From DATKKG01 sp035543015 (GTDB taxonomy: Archaea > Thermoproteota > Nitrososphaeria > Conexivisphaerales > DTJL01), in the NCBI GenBank assembly GCA_035543015.1, contig DATKKG010000017.1:1-64000 (forward strand): a DNA stretch of 64,000 bases, given 5' to 3'. Both the position numbers and the translations under genes were made by a program. How positions within the stretch are numbered: position 1 is the stretch's first letter; every line of letters starts with the position of its first letter. Shown one piece after another: positions 34,000-41,389 of this stretch. The notes under the pieces were generated by a model. That model was not told the origin of the DNA. It saw only the letters and a list, made by a program, of their open reading frames with translations, and did no database searches.

Positions 34000-34527
34000 C
34001 TAGTATAAAGGGGAAGAAGAAACGGGCCTGGGGACCCTGCTCCCGCGGCCGTTCCTTGAGGGCAGCCTGAAGACCACCATTACGGTGCTCCGGGCTGCAA
34101 TCGCGACTTCTTCATCGGCGAGCGTGCCTCCTTTTGTCGACCCAGAGCCGAGAAACCGCATTGACCCGGGGAACTTGTGGCGATAGGCCGCCAACCTCGG
34201 GACGACCCTCCCGACGTCGGCCGAGAAGGTCTGGGCCGTGCATCTCAACCTCCGACCCCTCAGTAGGACCTCCACTTCGATCGGTTGCTGGAAGTTCCTC
34301 CACCATCTCTTCTTTGAGGGTTCCTCCGCGATGACCACCAGCTGATTCCCGAACTGGACGTACCTTGCGACAAGGGACACGCCGCGACCGGACCTCTGAC
34401 CACGATAGCTGATCAGGACGAGCTTCCTGTCTAGGAGGGAATGAAGAGGAGACCTGAGGATCGAGCGGACGGCGGGGTTCACGACGCTGTTTGTAACGGA
34501 GGCCAAGTTCAGTTCCAGCCGAGCCAC
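34000..34527 (-). CDS. Deazaflavin (F420)-dependent nitroreductase-family protein
   Basis: 175 residues matching the small split-barrel DDN family: LVLISYRGQRSGRGVSLVARYV, LVVIAEEPSKKRWWRNFQQPIEVEVLLRGRR and the C-terminal strand VMVVFRL. In mycobacteria such proteins use F420H2 to reduce quinones and nitro compounds; F420 is common in archaea. The last 15 residues (SRVPRPVSSSPLY) are probably a disordered tail. Confidence 0.7.
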   Translation of the reverse strand: MARLELNLASVTNSVVNPAVRSILRSPLHSLLDRKLVLISYRGQRSGRGVSLVARYVQFGNQLVVIAEEPSKKRWWRNFQQPIEVEVLLRGRRLRCTAQTFSADVGRVVPRLAAYRHKFPGSMRFLGSGSTKGGTLADEEVAIAARSTVMVVFRLPSRNGRGSRVPRPVSSSPLY

Positions 34528-34625
34528 GAGGCGTTCGGCCTTTGATAAGCCTTGGTCAGGTAGAATTGAGCGAGAATATGGTCATATGTTGACATAACCC
34601 ATATTTATGGTTCCACATTCTAAAT

Positions 34626-34766
34626 ATGGCACAGCGCAAGGGATCTCCCATGATGCTACCTTTCACGCTGGGTAACGAGCTCCTGGTGGGCACCTTCCTT
34701 TTCACGGTTGGGTACGAGCTCTACCTGAAGGGCAAGCTTGCCAAGGCCGCCAACCCCTCAAAGTGA
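34626..34766 (+). CDS. 46-residue membrane miniprotein
   Basis: ATG at 34626, about 20 bases after a clear TATA (CATATTTATGG, 34600-34610), implying a leaderless mRNA. The product has one hydrophobic helix, NELLVGTFLFTVGYELYL, between basic ends (MAQRKG, KGKLAKAANPSK), so it is a single-pass membrane protein, perhaps a subunit of a larger complex. No family recognised. Confidence 0.65.
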   Translation: MAQRKGSPMMLPFTLGNELLVGTFLFTVGYELYLKGKLAKAANPSK

Positions 34767-34858
34767 GCAACACGAAAGCCGAAACCGTTCCAGACCAAGT
34801 CCACCAGAAGGCTACCAGGGCGGCAGACGGGCAGATGACAGAGAAGCTACTTCGCTGA
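34763..34858 (+). CDS. Possible 31-residue coupled ORF
   Basis: A GTG overlaps the stop of the membrane miniprotein (GTGA) and opens a 31-residue polar frame ending GQMTEKLLR. The overlap is typical of translational coupling, but the length is too short to judge by composition. Confidence 0.3.
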   Translation: MSNTKAETVPDQVHQKATRAADGQMTEKLLR

Positions 34859-34887
34859 CCTCTCCTTTGGCCTGCGTCCGACCCTCT

Positions 34888-36804
34888 TCATGGCGCCCCA
34901 CGAGAGCGTCTGGCAGGCCCTGCCCTTCTATCGCGTTCAGCCTTGATGTTCTGCGAGAAGCTCGCCGCTATGTCCAGCTTCCTCATCATGGAGGTCTTCT
35001 TCACCTGGTGCGCCTGCATCCTCCTCAGTATGTTGTCGAGAGCCCTGAGGGCCTCCAGGATGTGGGGCCCCTTGTTCAGCATGACGCACTCCGACCTCTC
35101 CCCCATCGCCGCGTCCGTCACTTCGGCGCGCGACGGTATTCCGCTCTTGGCCAGGCCTTCGAGGACCTGCGTGGCCCAGACTGTGGGCATATGCGCGGCC
35201 TCGCACATCCACAGCATCTCCTCCTGGACTTCCGCAAGGCGCTCGTACCCGCATTCCACGGCCAGGTCGCCTCGGGCTATCATCACGCCGGAACCGGGCC
35301 CCCGCAGGGATTCGAGGAGCAGGCTCGGCAGGGACTCAAACGCGTTCCTTGTCTCGATCTTCAGGATTACACCCATCTCCTCCTTCCCGAGCCTCTCCAG
35401 CTCGGCGCGAAGGATCTGGACGTCCTTCGGGTCGTGCACGAAGGAGTACCCCACTATGTCTGCATGGTCCACTATGAACTGAAGGTCTTCGAGGTCCTTC
35501 GGTGTCAGGGGAGGGAGGTCCAGCTTCGTCAGGGGGAGGTTTATGCCCTTGTCGGCCCTGAGCTTTGCCCCCCCTTCGGCGGCGTCGGTGATCTCAACAA
35601 GCAGCTCCGATTCGGAAGCCCCCCTCACCACACCGCCGATCTTCCCGTCGTCCAGCCAGACGGTCTGGCCTGCCTTGACGGCGCCCAGGGCGCTGGGGAG
35701 GGTGCATGAGATTCGGGCCGGCTCGTCCTTTGACGCTGGCCTGCCTGGCTCCTCGTCCGCCGTTATGACCAGAGTGTCCCCCTTCTTGAGCACGATCGGC
35801 GCCTCGGTGTAGGGGACGTTAAGCACGTAGGACGAGTATCTCAACGAGTCCTTCTCCACGGTCAGCTCAACGGTCGGATCGATGTAGGTGGTCTTCCTCG
35901 CTTCGGCCGTGACGGGCCTTCCCCTCCGAACCGTCGCCGTCATCGTGCGCTTCTTCCCCCGGGAGTCGGTGAGCCCTATCTTGCAGCCGTCCTCCAGCTC
36001 CTGGAGCCATTCGTCCTGCACTATCAGGGTGGGAAGGTCGCCGCCGTCGGCATGCTTGGTCGCCCCCTTCCCTGCAAGCGTAACCCTCGCCGGAGCGACC
36101 ATGCGCCCGAAGGAGTCTCTCTGCGGCCTGAGCCTGAGGACCTGCGGCCCCGGCTCCAGCGGTCCGGTCCTAACCTTGGGCCCAGCTATGTCCATCAGGA
36201 CCTTGCACTTCCTCCCCACCTCCTTCTCAGCATTCCTGAGGTTTTCGATCATCGAAAGCCAGGCCGCAGCGTCGTCGTGAGCGCAGTTGATCCTCATGCA
36301 GTCCATACCCGCCTCGACGAGGTCCCTTACGAGCGAGTAGTCCGCAGCGGCTTCGCTGGGCATCGTCACCATGATCCTAGTGGACCTCCCCTCTCCCATG
36401 GGTCCGAAGAGCTCCTCCGCGTTGGTCTCCAGGAGCTGCTTGCCCTGAAGGGGGGTCACTTCGTTGTTCCCGGGAGGGGCGGATGTGCCCTCCCCTGCCA
36501 GGTCTTCGAGGATGCCGAGCACGGCGTCCAGATTGTAAAGGACATGGCTCTCGGAACGCCCCAATGAGGACAGGCCCATGACTGCGAGCCTGTCCTGGAG
36601 GTCGCGCAGGTCCTCCCCCCTCAGAGCGATATAGTGAAGGAGGTTGCAGGCGCTCTTCTTCCGCTCTCCGAACTGCTCGAGGTCGACCCGCGACTCCAGG
36701 CCGAGCATCTCCTTTCGTATCCCCTTGAGTTCGCGGACGAGTTCGGCCACCCCCGGGTCGCGGGGTTTCGGACGCCCTCCTCCATCGGAGCCATGTGGAG
36801 CCAT
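34888..36804 (-). CDS. Pyruvate kinase-like protein, C domain absent
   Basis: 638 residues. A helical N-terminal extension of about 135 residues precedes the barrel, which starts RIMVTMPSEAAADYSLVRDL. Pyruvate kinase residues are present: RINCAHD, the metal-site GVILKIETRNAFES and MIARGDLAVECG, and WATQVLEGLAKSG with SRAEVTD. The middle (residues about 215-460) is longer than the normal B domain and appears to hold two beta-rich units. It ends soon after the barrel, so the allosteric C domain is missing. It probably makes ATP from phosphoenolpyruvate, without classical effector control. It follows the CHAD gene on the same strand. Confidence 0.75.
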   Translation of the reverse strand: MAPHGSDGGGRPKPRDPGVAELVRELKGIRKEMLGLESRVDLEQFGERKKSACNLLHYIALRGEDLRDLQDRLAVMGLSSLGRSESHVLYNLDAVLGILEDLAGEGTSAPPGNNEVTPLQGKQLLETNAEELFGPMGEGRSTRIMVTMPSEAAADYSLVRDLVEAGMDCMRINCAHDDAAAWLSMIENLRNAEKEVGRKCKVLMDIAGPKVRTGPLEPGPQVLRLRPQRDSFGRMVAPARVTLAGKGATKHADGGDLPTLIVQDEWLQELEDGCKIGLTDSRGKKRTMTATVRRGRPVTAEARKTTYIDPTVELTVEKDSLRYSSYVLNVPYTEAPIVLKKGDTLVITADEEPGRPASKDEPARISCTLPSALGAVKAGQTVWLDDGKIGGVVRGASESELLVEITDAAEGGAKLRADKGINLPLTKLDLPPLTPKDLEDLQFIVDHADIVGYSFVHDPKDVQILRAELERLGKEEMGVILKIETRNAFESLPSLLLESLRGPGSGVMIARGDLAVECGYERLAEVQEEMLWMCEAAHMPTVWATQVLEGLAKSGIPSRAEVTDAAMGERSECVMLNKGPHILEALRALDNILRRMQAHQVKKTSMMRKLDIAASFSQNIKAERDRRAGPARRSRGAP

Positions 36805-36954
36805 ACTTCTCCGACCTCTTGTGGGTTCAGCCGAAGCTCCTTTTCAGCGTTCGCAATCTAGACTATATGCATCAATGAACAAGGAAGTTTCATCGGCCCC
36901 CTCCCGTTCTCCTCGGGTCCACTGGCCAGCGGACGGCGTGCGGCCACGCCGGTC

Positions 36955-37770
36955 CTAGGCGTCCTGCGTCTCCCGCCGCTCCTCCGAAGGGTAAATGCCG
37001 CCGGCTCTTGCGAAATCGCAGAACGCGACGTAGAGCCGGTGCCTCTTCTTGGCGTTTTCGGCCAGAAGGGTGGCGATCCCGGGCAGCCTCCTCCCTCTGA
37101 AGAAGGCATCGGATATGTCAAGGTCGTGTATGGCGCCCAACAACTCCTGGAACCTCTCGAGACGGTCTATCTCTCCCGCGCCGCCGTCGGGGTTGGTCAC
37201 TTCAAGAGTGTACCTGAGCTCCTTGCAGGTCTTCCTGAGCCTGTGGTGCGCCGCCTGGTTCCTCTCGCTTGCGAGGGTCTCTTCGAGTTCCTTCCGGGCG
37301 AGCGCCTTTAGCCCCGCCTCCACCTTCCCCCCACGTCTCCTGCATCTCTTCTCTGAGAGGTCGGAGCGGTGGACCGACGGCGGCTCCCTCCCCAGAAGGG
37401 ACTTCGCCGCGGCTCGTGCGGTCCTGACGAGCGCGATCCTTCCCTGCTTCAGGCTGCTTGCCAAGGCCACCACGCCGGGATCGGTGGCGCCCTCGAGCCT
37501 TCGCGCTATGACGTCCAGGTCCCTTACCGGGGTCGTCGACCTGAAGACCTCCTTGCTCGTCCTCATGAAGTCACGGTGGACGTGGGAATTCCTCAGCTTC
37601 TTCGGGAGGAGGCGTTCCGTCGCCTGGTATCTCCGAAGGGCGGTCCTTAGGTCGTGGACATTCTCCACCGTGGCCACCTGGCCGAACGTATCAAGCCTCC
37701 CGGCGAGCTGGCCGATTCTCTCGTCGAAAGCAGAGGCCAGTCTCCTGGCGGTCCTACTGCTGGCTGTCAA
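36955..37770 (-). CDS. CHAD-domain protein
   Basis: 271 residues, all helical, with the CHAD hallmark VHDLRTALRRYQATERLL near the N terminus and repeated basic His/Arg helices (AHHRLRKTCKELRYTLE). CHAD domains bind inorganic polyphosphate through this basic channel and often target proteins to polyphosphate granules. It overlaps the end of the upstream kinase-fold gene by 17 bases and is the last gene of the five-gene operon, which supports a polyphosphate role. Confidence 0.88.
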   Translation of the reverse strand: MTASSRTARRLASAFDERIGQLAGRLDTFGQVATVENVHDLRTALRRYQATERLLPKKLRNSHVHRDFMRTSKEVFRSTTPVRDLDVIARRLEGATDPGVVALASSLKQGRIALVRTARAAAKSLLGREPPSVHRSDLSEKRCRRRGGKVEAGLKALARKELEETLASERNQAAHHRLRKTCKELRYTLEVTNPDGGAGEIDRLERFQELLGAIHDLDISDAFFRGRRLPGIATLLAENAKKRHRLYVAFCDFARAGGIYPSEERRETQDA

Positions 37771-38479
37771 GGTACTCGTCGATCATCCTCCTGAGGTCGG
37801 CATTCACATCGCTGATCGGCCGGTTTCCGTCGACCTTGATGAGGTTGTACCTCTTCTCCATCGATGCGAACTCCCTAGCCATGAGCCTCTGGTACCTGAT
37901 GAAGGATTCGTACAGATCGTCCGAAACCCCCATGTCCCCCCCGGACTCGTAGTAGTCGAGCGCCGCGCCCTTCTGGAACGCCCTATGGAAGAGCTCCAGG
38001 GGCTCGACGTCGAGGCAGAAGGCCAGGTCCGGCTTCAGGGCGAATCCGAAGAGGTCACGAGACCATCTCCTGCTGATGCCTCTGACAGCGCTTCGGGCCA
38101 GCAGCGTGTAGATGTAGCGGTCGGCCAGCACAACGAAGCCTGCGTGCAGCGACGGGAGTATCTTGTGCTCCAGCTGATCCGCGAAGTCAGCCGCATAGAA
38201 CAGCGCCAGCGTCTTCTTGCCCATGGGGAGCGTCTGCTTTGCCGACAGGATCCCCGGGCTGATGAGCTCCGACCTTCTCAGCCCGGTCGATGCCACCGCG
38301 TGACCGGCGGTCTCGAGATGCGCCTGAATCAAGTTGACCTGGACCGTCCTGCCCGCGGCGTCGGGGCCCTCGACGACGATAAGACGTCCCTTGGACTCCC
38401 TCTTCGTGTAGCCGGGCAGGCCCTCTCCGTAGAACTCGACGCGCTTCGGCCGTATGTTTCGGGCGGGCTCACGTAGCAC
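37754..38479 (-). CDS. Thymidylate-kinase-fold protein with altered P-loop
   Basis: 241 residues, clearly related to the neighbour at 38469. The fold is that of thymidylate kinase: RLIVVEGPDAAGRTVQ, VVLADRYIYTLLARSAVRG and PDLAFCLDVEPLELFHRAF. In the P-loop the invariant lysine is replaced by Arg (GPDAAGRT), so normal ATP hydrolysis is doubtful. PDAAG also recalls the GRDAAGK P-loop of PPK2 polyphosphate kinases, which share this fold. It may be a pseudo-kinase partner of the neighbour. It overlaps both flanking genes. Confidence 0.75.
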   Translation of the reverse strand: MLREPARNIRPKRVEFYGEGLPGYTKRESKGRLIVVEGPDAAGRTVQVNLIQAHLETAGHAVASTGLRRSELISPGILSAKQTLPMGKKTLALFYAADFADQLEHKILPSLHAGFVVLADRYIYTLLARSAVRGISRRWSRDLFGFALKPDLAFCLDVEPLELFHRAFQKGAALDYYESGGDMGVSDDLYESFIRYQRLMAREFASMEKRYNLIKVDGNRPISDVNADLRRMIDEYLDSQQ

Positions 38480-39170
38480 TCTGCTCTCCCTCCCTGGCCG
38501 TACCTCCTCTCGGCAGGACCTCCCTGACCTTCTCCCGGATGAAGTTCTGCTGCGATTCTATGTCCAGGGTCCCGTCGACCAGGGTGAACCCCTCCCGCTG
38601 AGCCATCCCTTCGTACTGGTCGGTGATCCTCCCCTGGAAGATCCTGTAGCTCTCGTAGGGGTCGTTGCTCAGGTTGAGGTCCATGCCGGCTTCGTAGTGT
38701 TTCAGCTTGGGCCTTCCCTCCAAGATGCGGTCCACGGCCGTGTCGACGGGTACCCTGAAGTAGAACGCGATGTCTGGCTTCACGGCGAAGCTGTAGACCT
38801 TCCTGACCCAGGCCGGGGAGCAGCCGCGCACCACGTCCCTGACGTACGCCGTGTAGACGTATCTGTCGGCGACGACGAAGCAGCCGGCCTTGAGGAGTGG
38901 CTCGATGTACCTTTCGTACCTGTCTGCGAAGTCCGTGGCGTGAAGCAGGCTGAACGTCGTGGGGGTGAGGAGCCCCTTCTTCTTGCCCCGAGACGTTATC
39001 TCCTTCACGACGTCGGAGGAGTTCCACTCGGTCAGGAACACCCTGAGCCCAAGGCTCCCCAGCCACTTCTCCAGGAGGTTCATCTGCGTGGTCTTACCCG
39101 AACCGTCGATCCCCTCGCCCACTATCAGCCGCCCCCTCGAGGGCGGCGGGCCGTCTGCCGGATTCGTCAT
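38469..39170 (-). CDS. Thymidylate kinase-like P-loop kinase
   Basis: 233 residues with an intact P-loop GEGIDGSGKTTQ and the DRY motif VVADRYVYTAYVRDVVRG. The nucleotide-site motifs differ from ordinary dTMP kinase: the usual TREPGGT is EWNSSDVV, and the lid (RPKLKHYEAGMDLNLSN) is atypical. It could still be a dTMP kinase, but operon placement between Ppx/GppA and a degenerate paralogue suggests another phosphate acceptor. It overlaps the ppx stop/start by four bases. Confidence 0.75.
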   Translation of the reverse strand: MTNPADGPPPSRGRLIVGEGIDGSGKTTQMNLLEKWLGSLGLRVFLTEWNSSDVVKEITSRGKKKGLLTPTTFSLLHATDFADRYERYIEPLLKAGCFVVADRYVYTAYVRDVVRGCSPAWVRKVYSFAVKPDIAFYFRVPVDTAVDRILEGRPKLKHYEAGMDLNLSNDPYESYRIFQGRITDQYEGMAQREGFTLVDGTLDIESQQNFIREKVREVLPRGGTAREGEQSAT

Positions 39171-40663
39171 GCCGACACCTCGGCGCGGTTCGGGGGCCGG
39201 CCGCCTGCCCCCGCCATATCCTCGCGGCGAGGCTTCCTCACACGGGCGTTCACCACGATGTCGAACTCCTTCTGAAGAGCCATGGCCGCTTCGTCAAACA
39301 GCCTTTCGGGGAAACCTCCTCCGGCCGGCGTGACCGTCAACGCCATGGTCCCGTCGGCGAAGTCTGCCGAAGTCTTCAAGGCCGAACGCTCCAGGAGCTC
39401 CACCATGGAGATCAGAGCGGTCAGCTTCCTGATCGACTCCCTGTATTCAGGCTCCATTATCCACTTGTATCTCTCCAGGAGCCAGTCGGCGGTCCTGGGC
39501 TTCCTCGTCTTCACGAGGGATATCGACGCGGCCAGCTGGCTCGAGTGGCTGAGAGGGCTGTCCTCGTAGACCGAGGAGTAGAAGAGAGTCGGCGGATCAA
39601 AGGAGGAGCACTCCCCCGTGGCCAGCCTCAGCGCGTGGGCGAGGGCGGCCACCTGCCCGCCGCTGACGCGGCGGGCTCCAGCCATCGCCCTGACGAGGGG
39701 CCCGGAACGTGAAAACGAGGCGGCGGGCCTCTGCGTCCCCGCGGACCTGACGACGTAGGCTTCGCGAATGGGCCTCCGGTAGAACCGCGACTGGTCCTCC
39801 AGGAAGATGGCGAGCGCGCCGTCCCTCAGGCCGTGGGTGCTGCAATGGAGCTCATTCATGGAGAGCTTCTCCATCAGGCATCTGATCACCATTGCCCCCG
39901 CCACGACGGTTTCCGCCCTTCCGCCTCCGATGGCGGGGAAGCGGGCGATCTCCTTCACCGACCGCTCGGCCAGCCCTTCGAACATCGACTGGATCGCCCC
40001 CCTTGTCATTACGTAGTTGTGGACCTTTGCGAGGGGGTATCGCCTGAGCTCCTGGTCGTACCTCGCCAGAGCGCGGACCGAACCTCCCACCCCGGCGAGG
40101 GTGACCCCGTTCCTCACGCCCATCTCCCGCTTCGCGGGAAGGCTTTTCATCGCCTCCTTCTCCATGGCGCGGAGGCCTCGCGCAGAGTAGGAACCGTCGC
40201 TGTCGGAGAACAGCTGCGCCAGCCGCAGGGCTCCCAGCGGCAGGCTCAGGACCTTCTCGATCTTGCCATCCCTTGTCGCCATGATCTCGAGGCTGCCTCC
40301 TCCGAGGTCGAAGAAGACCGAGTTCGAAAGGTCCAGCGACTTCGCACCACCCAGGTACGAAAGGAGCCCCTCTTCACTGCCTGATAGCACCCTGAAGTCG
40401 AAGCCGGTCTCGGCCTTCACTCTCCTTATGAATTCCGGGCCGTTACGGGCCTCGCGAACGGGGCTCGTTGCTATCGGCAGGACCCTGTCGAGCCTCTCAG
40501 TGTTGGCCACCTCCCTGAAGACCTGCAGCGCCTCCAGGGTGCGGTGCATCGGCACCTCGCCGAGCATACCTCCAGTGACGAGACCGTCACCCAGCTTCGC
40601 CAAGGCCCCGCGCTGGTCGTATGCCTCGAACTCACCGCCATCGGTGACCCTGTAGCTCGCCAT
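39167..40663 (-). CDS. ppx: Exopolyphosphatase/GppA family, 5' end broken or misread
   Basis: 498 residues from the ATG at 40663. Acetate-kinase-fold motifs: SGSEEGLLSYLGG, FFDLGGGSLEI, GVGGSVRALARYD, then a C-terminal HD-like helical half. It hydrolyses polyphosphate ends or pppGpp. The frame upstream of the ATG (to 40711) encodes the missing first motif KVAVIDLGYNS, which must be part of the protein, yet it has no start codon before the in-frame TGA at 40712-40714. A GTG at 40715 in the neighbouring frame (MRRI) would connect if one base near 40700-40706 were absent. A sequencing error or a recent frameshift is likely. Confidence 0.85.
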   Translation of the reverse strand: MASYRVTDGGEFEAYDQRGALAKLGDGLVTGGMLGEVPMHRTLEALQVFREVANTERLDRVLPIATSPVREARNGPEFIRRVKAETGFDFRVLSGSEEGLLSYLGGAKSLDLSNSVFFDLGGGSLEIMATRDGKIEKVLSLPLGALRLAQLFSDSDGSYSARGLRAMEKEAMKSLPAKREMGVRNGVTLAGVGGSVRALARYDQELRRYPLAKVHNYVMTRGAIQSMFEGLAERSVKEIARFPAIGGGRAETVVAGAMVIRCLMEKLSMNELHCSTHGLRDGALAIFLEDQSRFYRRPIREAYVVRSAGTQRPAASFSRSGPLVRAMAGARRVSGGQVAALAHALRLATGECSSFDPPTLFYSSVYEDSPLSHSSQLAASISLVKTRKPRTADWLLERYKWIMEPEYRESIRKLTALISMVELLERSALKTSADFADGTMALTVTPAGGGFPERLFDEAAMALQKEFDIVVNARVRKPRREDMAGAGGRPPNRAEVSA

Positions 40664-40729
40664 CTTGAGCGAGTTATAGCCCAGGTCGATAACAGCGACT
40701 TTCGATTCGCCTCACCACGGGTGCCTGGC

Positions 40730-41221
40730 TCACCGCAGCCTCCTGATTGTCTTCGGGCTGAGGAGCCACCTTAGCTCCCCCGTCATCCTGGGGACGAAGC
40801 CGGTGATGGAGACCCTCGCCAGGCCCGCCTTCTTCAGTATGAACTTGGCTTCGGGTCCAGCTCCGACCACCTCCCCGATGAACGCCGTCAGGAAGGGTTC
40901 GTGGCCGACGAGCAGCACGGAGGAATCCCTCTTCTGCCTGGAAAGCCTCCTGCCCAGGTCCTCGGCCTTCGCCTCCGGCTTGAGCTCGGCCCATTCCTCC
41001 ACTTCGATGCCGAACTCCCTTCCCGCTATCTCGGCGGTCTCCTTCGCCCGCTTCAAGGGGCTGGTGGCTATCCTGTCGAACTTCAGTCCCACCTTGCTCA
41101 ACCTCTTGCAGACGTCGGCGACTTCCTTCTTCCCTTCCATCGTGAGGGCCCTTTCCGCGTCTGCGCCCCCCATCGGCAGGGCGTCGCCTGCCTCTCCATG
41201 TCTGAGTATGTATAACTCCAC
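40730..41221 (-). CDS. sixA: SixA-like phosphohistidine phosphatase
   Basis: About 163 residues of the histidine phosphatase superfamily. The catalytic motif is LYILRHGEAGD, the second histidine is in LLVGHEPFL, and IATSPLKRAKETA supplies the phosphate-pocket Arg. Bacterial SixA dephosphorylates phosphohistidine on carrier proteins; other small members act on phosphoesters. GTG at 41221 is preferred over 41239 because the TATA at 41244-41256 leaves little room for the latter. First gene of the operon sixA-ppx-kinase-kinase-CHAD. Confidence 0.85.
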   Translation of the reverse strand: MELYILRHGEAGDALPMGGADAERALTMEGKKEVADVCKRLSKVGLKFDRIATSPLKRAKETAEIAGREFGIEVEEWAELKPEAKAEDLGRRLSRQKRDSSVLLVGHEPFLTAFIGEVVGAGPEAKFILKKAGLARVSITGFVPRMTGELRWLLSPKTIRRLR

Positions 41222-41243
41222 GATTGTTGTGCGCTTCACCGCG

Positions 41244-41256
41244 TATATCTATTTAT
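41244..41256 (-). promoter_or_regulatory. TATA region for sixA-ppx-CHAD operon
   Basis: Minus-strand ATAAATAGATATA lies about 23-35 bases before the GTG at 41221. It is the only clear promoter for the five overlapping or close-packed genes down to 36955. Confidence 0.55.
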
Positions 41257-41389
41257 CGCGTCGTGAGGCTTCTGGTGCGTACGCTAGATACGCCTGAGTA
41301 TGGACGGCAGGCGTTCGGGCCGCGGCCGGCCCTGGCAGGTCGAAGGCTGGAGCAGTCGAGGAGCGAATCGAGCTGCCGACGACGCGCCC

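Noticed and set aside
38469..39170. Ordinary dTMP kinase call
   Set aside because: The P-loop is right, but the usual TREPGGT segment is missing and the operon context is unusual; kept as kinase-like without the tmk symbol.
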